From Lactifluus volemus (taxonomy: Eukaryota; Basidiomycota; Agaricomycetes; Russulales; Russulaceae), in NCBI GenBank assembly GCA_022376515.1, contig WTXI01000015.1:124001-188000 (forward strand): a DNA stretch of 64,000 bases, read 5' to 3'. This document shows positions 49,101 through 63,372 of the stretch, in pieces. The notes beneath the pieces are model-generated. The model made no database searches and was not told the origin of the DNA. It saw only the letters and a list, made by a program, of their open reading frames with translations. The position numbers were made by a program, and so were the translations under genes. Numbering within the stretch: position 1 is the first letter of the stretch; the number at the start of each line of letters is the position of its first letter.

Positions 49101-50692
49101 GGCAGTTGACTAGACTCTTACTGACCAGTCCATCAAAAAATGCACGTTAAGATCAGGATCCCTGTTTCGTGGATCCTTGTTTCGTAGAAATTAGAAGAGA
49201 AGTTAAAGAAGTCTTCTTTGCAACAAAATATCCCAAAACTCCGAGTCCGCCTACTCCTCGATTAACAAAGTTCCCAATTGTTGTATGAGATATCAGTGAT
49301 TGATTTGTTGCTGATGAAACGCACGGCTAGATTATGCGTGGGCGTACGACAGTACATGACACGGTGGCACGGGCTGGAGAACAATAATCTATATCTCAAG
49401 ATCCTAATGCTGATCGCAATGTTGATCTCTATGATGGTAAAAAATATACCTTTAACCACTTCTGGTCCACTGTATTGTATTACACCGATATTTATAGACT
49501 TGGGAGTGCCATCATGGATGACAGGTTCAAAACGGCTTAGCACAAAGAAAATGCGGATCATCAGTGATTCTACTGTACCCTGGCAACACACCACCTGATT
49601 TCGTCGTGGGGTCGTACTATCGAATAGGAGCGTAGCCAGGTAGGCCAGCCTGAGACTCGGATGGCACATCTCCTGATTCCTAACATTTTATTCTCGATAT
49701 TCGGTACCTAACACCCGAAGAATCAAATGCATCTCAGAAAAAGGAATCTAAATATCAAATCACAGTTGGGGGTACATGCCCCGCTCATTGATGGGCTTAT
49801 GGTGCAACTTTACCAGTGATGAAAGAAGCTGATATGATTCAGTATTTAGGCCTTCCTGCTGCCGTTGGTTCTGGTTTCTTACATGCGAGGAGAGTGACTT
49901 ATCCACAAAGGAAGAGTCAGTAAGTACTGCCTCCGCCCAGTGCGGGGGTCGGCTCCCCCGACTGCGAGGTTTTCAGGCCATTGCGCCTGGTGTCAGCCAA
50001 AGGGACATTGTGACATTAATTCTTAATGAATGGCCATCCAGATGCAACATAGGCAAGATCCTGTAGCGTCATGGAATGGAGAACAGTAGGTTGAGCAAGT
50101 ATCGCCAATGACATAGGTGAGGACACCTGTAGCACGTCAAGCCACCTTGGCTTCCGATGCGATAATAGACGCAACAATTCAAGGTATATCTAACGATCCA
50201 CAGGCTCCACAGGCTCAAGAATCACGTGACAGGGCAAAGTGGGTGGCAGTGGCGAACCGTGAGGCGTGTGTACAAATTGCCAGATATAGTCGTGGCTGTA
50301 GCCCAATCAACAAACCAACCAAGCCGTTTACCGTTATGCAACGCAAACTGGAGGAACGAGTATTGAAAAGGCATCGAGAGGTAAACTTGTCAAGATAACA
50401 ATCGGTTAGAAAACTCAAGGCAGTGAGGTGATGAGCCGGATATCGTCGCTTTGCCCAAACAGCATCTTTGAACTGCTGCAGAAGCCCCCGGCTATGTTCA
50501 TTCAATCAATTAACACTAAAGCAAGGGTTAATATATATTGATGATCATAGGGTAGCGTAGCGATCTCTGTTGGGATTGAGTGTATTGCTGGTCGTACCGT
50601 AGTCGTTGTTAGTAGAGAATGCTAGATTTGATTGGCTCTCACACACTCGCGCGAGCCTTGCAGGCCTCAGCCATCGTTGACTGAAAAGATCT
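46105..50692. other. gene-poor stretch of about 4.6 kb
   Basis: Only short frames on both strands, none supported. No terminal repeats or transposase motifs were recognised. A small direct repeat (GGATCC...TGTTTCGT twice) lies near 49156-49190. This may be relic mobile DNA; the last few hundred bases are the promoter side of the La-motif gene. Confidence 0.4.
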
Positions 50693-53600
50693 ATGGTTGC
50701 ACCCACTCCGACCAGCTCTCAATCTCCTGTCCTTTCTTACGCTGAGAGTGCCAAGAAAGCACAGGCCCTCCAAACTACTTCACACCACTCACAGAAATCC
50801 CTCTCTAACAACCCTCCCCGTCACCTTCCTTCCGCTCCTATCCAGGAGACCAAAAAGCCCCCAAAAGCCTCCCCAACCGTCGAAGCTACACAGATATCTC
50901 TCTCTGATCTCTCTTTACACAATGCATCCACACCTGTCTCCCCTAGCGTCAACTCGCCATCACATACTTCGACCCATGAATCTGCGGCACATAACTCAAG
51001 CACTAGGCAACCAGATCCCCAAGACACTCCCCTAGCAAGCCCCGTACCATCCCTTCCGTCTTCTCAGCCTACTCCCGCCAAGGCTGCCCCTGTAAATGTG
51101 TGGAATCAGCGGATTCAACAGAGGGCGCAAGCACGTCCGCAACAACCTCGTCCTCCTCAGCCTCTTCCGCAGACCGCCCCATCGCATGTACCACCACATG
51201 TACCACCTTCCCCCCAGGACTCATCTTCCGCTCCGTCGGGCTTACGACAATCAGATGTTTTGAATTTGGCGAGCTTGCAATCGAACCAGGTTCCTTCTTC
51301 GCCTCCTAGCCTCAACGGCGGAGGCGCATCATCATCTACATCGGTCCCCAGTACAGGAACGACTCCTTCATCCCGAAGAGAACCACTTGCATCTCCTCAT
51401 GCACACCCTTCGGTTGACGATACCGAGAATTGGCCAGAGATCAGAGAGCGCCAAACGTCTACTGGTAAATCCAATCGCGTCAATAATGGGCACGCAACAG
51501 TAGTTGAAGTTAGGGACGGGGAGGAGAAAGACACTGAGGGTCGCTCGCCAAGTCATCCGGGTACACCGAGAAAGAGTATGTTTCCATTTATTTCATTCCA
51601 AGTCCATATCCTCTCTTCTGTCCGAGTTTTGTGTCAACTTTTATGCTTGTTCCTGTAATCGGTGCTTACAGTCTTTGTTTGTTCCACCGGGCGTTTTCAT
51701 AGGTGAGAAGACTAAGTGGATCCCCATACCGCCAGAGGAGCTTCAAGCCGCTGCTGATGCCCTTAATCCCCCAAAATCTTTCTCTCAATCTCGCAGTCAC
51801 TCGCAATTCGGCACTCGGAGTAGCCAGTCGCGAAGTGCTGCTGCCTCTGGTTCAGGCTCTATACAGGGCTCGCAAGCACCTAGCAAGGTCGCCTCGGGTC
51901 GGACATCTGCTTCTCACTCGCGCGCTCATAGCCCCAACAGCATGGCTTCTAGTCCACGGCATCCAGTACGTGGTAGACAGCTTCCCGTTGATGTCAGGGG
52001 TGTTCAAGCTCCCGAACAAGAGCAACGGTCCTCTCAAGGTAATTCACCCCAGGTGGCCGGTGACATGACGCTGGCTGCCCCAGTTCCTTATGGTCAAATC
52101 GGTAGAGATATTTATGGCTATGGCAATCTACCCAGTCAAGCAGGAAGCGCTCAATCCTACGTCTCACCCCAACCACCACCACCTCCACCACCGCCTACTC
52201 ATTACCCTCCTGCATTGCAAGTTAATCCGAATCATGCGCAACAATCATACGCGTCATCCTCCGTGTCTTCTTACCCCCAATCATATGCCCTCCACACCCC
52301 AACAGATAGATATGTCCCCGCACCTACTCAACCCATTCCTCCCGGCTGGGCGGCACCCGAACATTACGTGTTTCCATATGGCTATCCGCCATACGTGCAA
52401 CCCCACCCGATGTTGTATTGGTCTAGCAATATACCTCTAGATATGAGACAGGACGGGCGTGCAATTTATCCTCCATATCCACCTGTACATCCACAGCAAC
52501 AGGTGGCGCAGGCACCTGCCGCATTGCAAGGTGGTGACGAAACGGCACAGGAAGAGGACTCGGTCACTCATCCTTCCCTTCCACCACCGACGATGATTGC
52601 TCGTCCGCCCCCACCGCAAGAGTCGGATGCTGTTGCCGGATATCGTGCGGTAGGATCCATGTCAGATCCTAGATCCCCTTGTGACGAGGCGGCGCGAGGG
52701 AGGCGGGATGTGATTTTCGGAAGTATTGGTGCGTCTGGGGAAAACCAGAGCCCAAGTCCGCCGCCCGCGCCACCCTCGGCGTTACCATTGGAAGACCAGC
52801 CGGGGAGCGAGACGGCGGAGCGAGTAGTCACGACGTTTTCGATCGGTGTAGCTCCTGGAGAGGCAGGCCCGTCGCTTACACGCTCGAGAACGCGGTCGCA
52901 GCCGCGATTATCGCGAACAGAGGACACGTCGGATGAGAAGGGTGTCGAGGCACATCTCGCCGCTGGGGTTAAAGTCATTGACCTCACCGACCCCGAAATA
53001 AAGTGGGAATTTGGGACCGCCACTAGACCACAGGACGAGCAGGCGCAGAGCGAGGAAAGTAGACCGGAGCTCTCAGAGTCACAATCTCGGTCACTTGAAG
53101 CGTCGGCGCCACCAAAGCCAGCTCTCGCTGTCAGCTTGCTGTTCAGTGGCCCCTTTCAGGACTCGTCGTCGTTACCGGTTGCACCAGCGGAGCCATCACC
53201 GACAGAGGTGAAACATGCGTATCCGCATCCACAACCACAGTCCCATTTACCATATGTGCTTCCACCTCCGATGCAGCACGTCCCTCCTCCGCAGGAGGAG
53301 CTACAAGTGCAACCTGGGTCAGGTCCATATCCCATCCACCAGCCTCCACCGCAACCGCCAACGGGTTCCAGCGCTGAGTTCGAGGTCAAGGACTTTGGTT
53401 ATGGTTTTGGACGGGCGAGTGGGTCTGGCCACGCGGTAGCGTCAACCCGCGAGGATCGCTTTGCGCGAGAATGGGAGCGTAATCGCGAGGTTGATCGTGA
53501 ACCTCACACTTGGCGTCCGCCCCGTGGTTTGTACGGTGGACGCCATGAGCGTGGAGGGTTTAGCGGGCGGAGGGGACGAGGGACCAACGGATTTAGACGT

Positions 53601-53747
53601 GCAGGCCCGGGTCGCGGATTTGGTCGCGGAGGGTTCCAGAATCATCATCATCATCATCATCAGCATCATCACCACCAACATCAAAATCAACAGCAGCAGC
53701 AGCAGCAGCCGCAGCAGCAACAACAGCAACAACAACAGTACCACCAA

Positions 53748-53782
<35 letters not shown>

Positions 53783-54540
53783 TCAGCAGCAGCAAGCACA
53801 ACAACAACAACATCCACACCAACACCAACACCAACAGCAGCAGCAAGCTCCACCTTTTGCTGTGACACCACCGACCCAAGCATATCAACCTGTGCAATCG
53901 ACCACACCACCGCCGACTGATGTGGGCCAGTACCTCGCCACGATTCCGCAATTGTACGTGCCCCATGGGTTTGACACCTATCAGGCGCCCGTTCCCCTTC
54001 CATACTCATCACCGACTACAAGCGTGTCAAGCCCTGCGTCAGGACATCCGGTACCGAGACCGGTTTCTAACCTCACATTCCCTCTGGACGCCACACGATA
54101 TTATCTCCTCGGGCAGCTAGAGTATTACCTGAGCGCGCAAAACTTGGCCTCGGACCTTTGGCTGAGAAAGAGGGTAAATATTGCCCCCCGCTCCGAAACG
54201 GACGTCCATGTGCTGACTTGGTTGACGATAGATGGACTCACGCGGGTGGATCCCCATCTCGCTTCTCGCGTCGTTTAATCGAGTTCGGCAGTTAACGTTG
54301 GACCAACAGCTCGTACGCGAAGTCTTGGCGTTGTCGTCGATTGTCGAAGTACGGGATGACTTTGTGCGTAGGGCTGCAGGGGAATGGTCGCGGTTTGTGC
54401 TTCCCGGTGCGCCCACGAGCACGGTTGAAATCGACCATGCCGAAGAAGATGCCGAAGTTGAGGAAGAAGAGGAAGAGGAAGATATCGAGATCGTCATGGA
54501 TCGGGAAGTGCTTGGGCCACCTTGGGTCACTCCCTCTTAA
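50693..54540 (+). CDS. La-motif RNA-binding protein (Sro9/Slr1/LARP type), 1220 aa
   Basis: Exons 50693-51575, 51703-54173 and 54232-54540 give 3663 nt in frame. The N-terminal 900 residues are Ser/Pro/Gln-rich, with a conserved-looking WIPIPPEELQAAADALNPP after intron 1. An RGG-type segment (RHERGGFSGRRGRG, GRGFGRGGF) precedes a His/Gln tract at about residues 941-1015. The La motif lies at about 1093-1170: RYYLLGQLEYYLSAQNLASD, LWLRKRMDSRGWIPISLLAS, then VREVLALSSIVEVRDDFVRR. The end is strongly acidic. By family knowledge such proteins bind mRNA or poly(U)/poly(A) ends and associate with translating ribosomes. The position of the La motif near the C-terminus fits fungal Slr1/Sro9 proteins. 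I saw no RRM next to it. Confidence 0.88.
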
Positions 54541-54930
54541 AAAAAAAAAGGAAATCATGTTTTTTTTTTTTTGTTTGACTATTTTGACTTTGATTAGCAA
54601 TATTCTTTTTGTTTGTGTTTGTTGTTTCTGGCAGAACCGCTGGTGTTGGTGCTACTGTATACCTGCTTTGCTACTTACTTGACTTGCGTTCACCTTTGCA
54701 ATCACCTTTGTCGGGCCACTTACGTGTAGAAAAAAAAAAGGTTCAATCGGGTCATTTTGAAAAAAAAAAAACAATACGGTGCGATATCATATAGACGCCC
54801 CAAAGCGTAGCGCCCCTAAATGATTTTGAAATGAAATTTTTTGTATTGGGGGCAAGGTCGAGTGCGGGGTTGGGACACTGCTGATGTCCTCTTTCCTTCT
54901 AACGAGCCCGGCCAGCTTGCCCTCTTTCTC
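54541..54930. other. intergenic between La-motif gene and G-alpha gene
   Basis: Contains several A and T homopolymers of 9-12 nt. An in-frame ATG at 54841 could extend the G-alpha N-terminus by 30 residues, but 54931 gives the more usual start. Confidence 0.5.
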
Positions 54931-57216
54931 ATGGCGTCGCAGATTCGTCTCAATCGAAGAACTTCAGGTCAACTTCAGAAAATACGTCCATCTCGAGGCA
55001 CACCTCAGATCAACCTCGAGGATATCAATTTTCATTGGCCCCCTGTAGAAGATTTCTCGAATGAAACACCCGCTCAACGCGAAGAAAGATTAGAGCGGGA
55101 ACGCGAGGCTAAACGCATCAATGATGAGATCGACACCCAGTTGGAGATCGAAAAAACTGAACATCGTAAGCGTCGACCAGACATTCGAATCATTCTCCTT
55201 GGTGCGTGAACCATTTCAGAGATAGAAGAAAAAAAAACTCCTCAATTCTTTTTTTTTTTTTTTTGGTTACCCTATACAGGCCAGGCAGAGTCTGGAAAGT
55301 CAACCATCCTACGCAACTTTCAGCTCAAGTACGCGCCCACCGCATTCCACGCTGAAGCCGAAGCGTGGCGCACCGTCATCGACCTCAACCTCGTTCGTTC
55401 CGTGACATTCCTACTCAGCCTCCTCGAAGAAAGAGCCAGCGGCGGCGTCCGCGGTAGCGGTAGTAGCACTGATAGCAACAACGGCGGCAATAACTTTGGC
55501 CTTAGTAACGCCGTTGGGGGTCCTTCTTCCAGCCCTGCTGGCGACGGCGGCGCCGGCGATATGAGGCCTATATCTCCATTGGATGGCAAACTGGTACCAC
55601 TTTCACGGTTGACGGACGATTTGCGCCGCTTGCGCGTCAAACTTTCGCCCCTGCGCAACATTGAGGCTTCCCTCGTCCGCGTCATCTCGCACGACAATCC
55701 ACAGCAAGTTGGTGGCGGCTCTGCCGCACTGCCGAGTGAGCGCGCTTTTGAAGTCAGCGTGCGATCCAACTCGCGCTGGAAGTCGATCTTTCGTCGGAAT
55801 GGCGGCCCCGATGCGGCCATCAGTAAGGCGAGCACTCAGGGATACGAGGAACTGCAGAACGCGAGGCACGTCATTGAGGCCTGCAGAGAGGACATCATCG
55901 CGCTCTGGAATCATCCGGCCGTGCAAGCTGGTCTCGCGGAGCAGAGCGTCTCGCTCGAGTTTCAATCTGGATTGTGCGTTTCTCTTTCTCTTCGTCTAAC
56001 TTTCGCTCCCCCCCCCCCCCCACACACACACACACACGCATTTCCTCTTTGTGGAATCGCCTGTCGGCTAAAAAAAAAATCATTCTTTCTCCCCATTTAT
56101 TTTTGCGACTTTTTGTGCCGCGTCTGAAAAAAAATCTTCCATTCATCAATGGACAGCTTCCTTGATGCAGTAGATCGGATTGCGGCGCCAGGTTACCAAC
56201 CATCACCAGGTATAGAATCCTGAAATCTTTAGACGTTTCGCTTGGTCTCACAAAGTTGAAATTGCCTCTAGCCGACATTCTAAAAGCACGAATACAGACA
56301 ATGGGTGTTGAGGAACACCCACTAAGAATGGAGATGGGTGTAGCTTGTGCGTACCACATCATACATGTGCAACATTATCAGCTGGTATTGACGACCTGAT
56401 AGCGATGGAACGTGGTCAATTGTGGAGTATCATCGATGTTGGAGGCAGTCGGAGCTTGCGTGGTACGCGGTTTGGACACGACCGAGGTATGCAGGCTAGC
56501 TCACTTGCGTGATTTGTGACAGCGGCTTGGTTGCCCTACTTCGATGACGGTAAGTAATTACCGCTCGTACGCCCGGTGCTTGCCAATGCGAACTTGGAAC
56601 GCGTGTTTCAAAAAAAAAGTGAACATGTTATTATTTATCGCGCCGGTTTCGGCTTTTAACCAAACGCTAACTGAGGACCGCAACGTAAATCGACTGGTGC
56701 GTATCGTGATTATAAACATGCGTTGGTGTTGATCTTGTATGGTACCCAAGTGGGACTCGTTCCTTTTGTGGAAGTCGTTGTGCGTACACAAGTTGTTGAA
56801 AAAGGCGACCTTCGTTCTGCTGCTCAACAAATACGATCTCCTTGAGGCGAAGCTCAGGTCTGGGATCCAGTTTCGACAATTCGTTACTTCGTATAAGGAC
56901 CGGCCAAATAGAACTGAGAGCGTTCTAGAGTGTAACTATCATTTTTACTCGAAATCTCGAAATAGCCACGGGCTGAGTCGTCTTGTGTGACGACAGATTT
57001 GAAAGAGAAATTTTCTTCAATCTACCAGCAGGATCCAGATAACATCCGGAGCCTACATGTTCATGTCACCTGCGCCACTAATTCCAAATCGACGTCAATT
57101 GTACTAGCTAGGAGTACGTACTTTGACAAGTCTCTTCTATGATACTAACGAGATTGCACGCTGTAGTACGAGAAGTGATATCAACGGACAGTTTCAAGAG
57201 AGCAAATTTGTTGTGA
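54931..57216 (+). CDS. large divergent heterotrimeric G-protein alpha subunit, 538 aa
   Basis: Ten exons: 54931-55201, 55280-55973, 56157-56209, 56272-56337, 56382-56462, 56523-56549, 56620-56696, 56751-56931, 56997-57113 and 57167-57216, 1617 nt with all phases correct. The P loop is GQAESGKST at 91-99. Switch I has ARIQTMG with the expected Arg346 and Thr349. G3 is DVGGSRSLR at 380-388, with Ser384 where canonical G-alpha has the catalytic Gln. G4 is NKYD at 449-452 and G5 TCATNS at 508-513. The C-terminus reads STDSFKRANLL. An insert of over 100 residues sits between the P loop and the rest of the helical domain. By family knowledge G-alpha relays receptor signals, and loss of this Gln slows GTP hydrolysis. 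No N-terminal MG myristoylation signal is present. Basidiomycetes carry expanded sets of such non-canonical G-alphas. Confidence 0.88.
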
Positions 57217-58397
57217 TGGTGGATATGACTCGATGCTTTTTTGGTTAAGTCGATCATTTGTGTTTAATTCGATTAATTGCCATGGCCCGTGCTGAATACT
57301 AGCCCTGGTTTTGATAAGTCGTTCATTTGGTAAAAATCGTGTTCTGAGCATGACTGAACGACCAAGGAGGATAATTACGTCATGACAGTACCACTCACAC
57401 TCAACGCTCACCATGGTCATCTCAAACTCATCAAAAGCAGGCCCGCTTCACTAAAAATGTATGGCTCTTATGAAGAGGATGTCGGGATGGGAACGTCCGA
57501 CATTCCCGAAATATCCTCTATTATACGAAGAACAAACCATTGATCTCAATCGTACGGTCGATTTGTTTCTCTCTCGACGCACTGCCGTTCGACGTTCAAC
57601 ACTCAACACAGGCACGGGCCTGCCCCGAGCACTGCATTCGGGGTCTTCGGTCACACGTGCCTCCTCGGCTTCCAGGACGTTGCGCTAAACTGAGAACTTG
57701 AAGCACTCGAGATTTGGCATATTTCAATTTCATTTCGCTAGTACACAAATTGAAATAAAAGGTAAGTTGGCACGAGATTAATTCTAGGCTTCAAGAAAAC
57801 CAGAATGTTACTTTTGCTCTTGCCATGCAATGCCAGGTGTTCGTCACCTTGTTCGTGTGAGGGTTGTGCGTCTGGATGGTTTTTCCCCCTTCGCATCCTT
57901 TACAACCGATATTGAGGTGGAAAGGTTCAGAGGCATCTGAGCCACTTTCATGGCTAGCAACTCTGGAGAACGTACGTCAGCAGAGAAACGGAGGCGACGA
58001 CACGACCAAAATGGCCAGCTGCGGTGGACAGGTGGGTTTCACTTGACTGACTCTGGCCTAATCAAACCAAGGACGGATATACATTGAGCCCCCCAATTAC
58101 CAGTAGTAAGGAGCGTACGGTGCTCAAAAGCCAAATCAATCCCTTCTTCGTTGTCTCGGCCTGGCGTCGTAAGAGTAATGACGATACCCAGCCGTGTCAG
58201 ACGGGGAGATTTAGGCCTCCACGCATTCTCATGCAACCTTTTCCTCAAACTACATATCCCACGCTGCGCGCTCGCGACCTCAAGACACAGACTCTTCAGA
58301 TGGCCACTTTCCTCGCAGAGTATTCCTGAAGACCTATCGGCTTTTTAACAGGATGTCAAGGCAATCCATCCCGAGGTCCTCGCCACCGTGATGGGAT
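57217..58397. other. intergenic; possible decayed kinase N-terminal part
   Basis: A complete gene cannot be built here. By position the N-lobe of the kinase pseudogene downstream should lie in 57.8-58.4 kb, but no glycine loop or catalytic lysine region could be read. Confidence 0.4.
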
Positions 58398-59330
58398 GAA
58401 ATGACCCTGCCCATTACGAAGCGCATCACAAAACAGGTCCTTCTCGCTCTGGACTACCTTCATCGCGAATGCGGGTACACTCACACCGGTGGGTCTGACG
58501 CTGCACCCATTCTTTCTCAAATCCGAGAACATTTTTATCTCAATACCTGAACCAACGACTTCTGGAATAGAGGAACACATCAAGGCGGTTCCTCCATCCA
58601 TCTATGGCCCCTCCCCTGAAACCTGAAATCGTTGCACTTACCTCTCGTCTTTTCATGTTTCACAGACTCTACCGTATTTTAGCCTTTGTGAATCCATTGA
58701 GGGTATCTCTGTGCGACTGATGGACTACAGCGAAGGTGAAGACATCCTGCCTTTTAACTGACGATACATAAACAGCCACTCCCGTCGACGCGCCCGTGAG
58801 AGAGCACCTTCGTCAACCACCATCAATTCGCCCCCCCCGAAGTCACTCTCAGATATCCTTGGACGTCCGCTACCGACATCTGGACTGTCCGCTGCATTGT
58901 ACGTTGGCTACGTACATCGCTCTGCTGATACTGAATGCATGCATCCTAGTTGTTCGAGCTTCTCACCAAACACAGGATTCTCCCATAACGCTGATAATTA
59001 TTCTCATGAACTCTATTTGCAGTACTTAGTAGAGTGTTTAGGGTCGTTCCCACTTGAATTTCCGAGGATCGGGGGAGATACTTTGATGAGAAAAAGGGTT
59101 GATTGCAAACCTCACGTAACCATATTCTCGACGATTCATGACTTTTCTTCACTTAGGCACGCTTCTTCACACAAACAGTGAATTTGCGCCAACCACACTC
59201 GGAGACATTTTGCGAGGGCTTGAAGTCGTGGCTGCATTCTTACGTACGAGATGTGTAAATTTCGATAGCAGGAATGATTACGTCATGAAAGTGGTGCCAC
59301 TGGGTCAGACACTGCTCCATACCTTTACAC
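58398..59330 (+). pseudogene. SRPK-like serine/threonine kinase pseudogene
   Basis: Fragments of an SR-protein kinase follow in the right order but in changing frames: LPITKRITKQVLLALDYLHR and ECGYTHT (catalytic loop start), KSENIFISIPEPTTSGIEEH, LPYFSLCESIEGISVRLMDY then SEATPVDAPV, PEVTLRYPWTSATDIWTVRC (APE and helix F region), LFELLTKH, YLQYLVECLGSFPLEFPRIG and finally TTLGDILRGL with AAFLRTR. Breaks seen: no AG acceptor between HT and KSENIF, so the Asp of the catalytic loop is lost; a frame change at the eight-C run near 58831-58838; another near 58970-58978; and another near 59070-59085. The N-lobe is not recognisable. Several independent lesions, not all of one kind, argue for true decay. 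By family knowledge intact members phosphorylate RS domains. Confidence 0.75.
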
Positions 59331-60235
59331 TTGTCTCTCATACTCAAACACTCAACATGCGAGCTTCAGACGTCTGTCTCATCATTGTACGCTAAACACC
59401 TTGTTTCCGTCGTTCATGATTTCTCAGCGAACGACACAGGTCACCATCATCTTTCCACCCGCCGCAGCCTTTTTCGTGACTGGCTGCAGTTGCGACCTTT
59501 TGATCAACATTTGTCTCACTATGTAAAAACCGTTTTCATTTCCAGTTACGGTCTATCCGTTTTTACTTATTTGCCCCTCGCCGATGCCCGAACCCCGAAC
59601 CTTTTGACTGTGATTGACAAGTCTCGGGTACATCCCCGGTCACATCGTACGTCGTTCGTTCCCGGATCTTCTCATCGGATAAAAAAAAAAAAAAAAAGAG
59701 CTCAACGGGCGGTTCCCTTTTCAGCACGCCTTTTGGTTGATTTATCGCCGTATGCGAGCTGATGAGGTTTACGGCAGGGGAAGATACATCTGTAAGTTAC
59801 GCCAGTTTCACGCTCCACTTTTCTTCCCCTTACACCCTTGTTTTATTTTTAAACCACAGATGTCGGGAATGGTGCATATCAACCCGTTGGGGAGCCATTT
59901 ATCGCGCACCAAGGTTATGGGGCTACTGCCTCTGGAGCTTGACTGGGATAGGAAGTTCGGCCCCCGGGCGACAGTACCATCAAACGATTCATGAACGCAT
60001 ATGTACATGTACTGTATGTACACTCACACCCCTGGGTTGTGATACGAACTCTATATGTAGATACTTTCGATTCTTATGGCAAACAGATACGACCGCGACT
60101 CGGTGCTCCAGACCAAGGATCGAGTCGGTCAATATGTGGGCCCTGCTTGCGGTATCCGCTTCTGATGTACGGGAGCAATATCGGCACGCTGCGTGTATTG
60201 TACCTCACTTAACCCAAGTTACGCAGTTCCTACCG
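59331..60235. other. unresolved region between kinase pseudogene and Trm4
   Basis: A plus frame around 59860-59930 reads VGNGAYQPVGEPFIAHQGYG, which looks protein-like, but I cannot join it to flanking exons or name a family. An A run of about 16 nt lies near 59683-59698. Confidence 0.35.
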
Positions 60236-63364
<3,129 letters not shown>

Positions 63365-63372
63365 CAAGTTTT
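63365..63372. promoter_or_regulatory. 8-bp spacer between divergent start codons
   Basis: The Trm4 ATG (63364-63362, minus) and the ATG of the plus gene (63373-63375) face away from each other with only eight bases between. Each promoter and 5' leader must therefore lie inside or beyond the other gene's first exon and intron. Confidence 0.6.
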
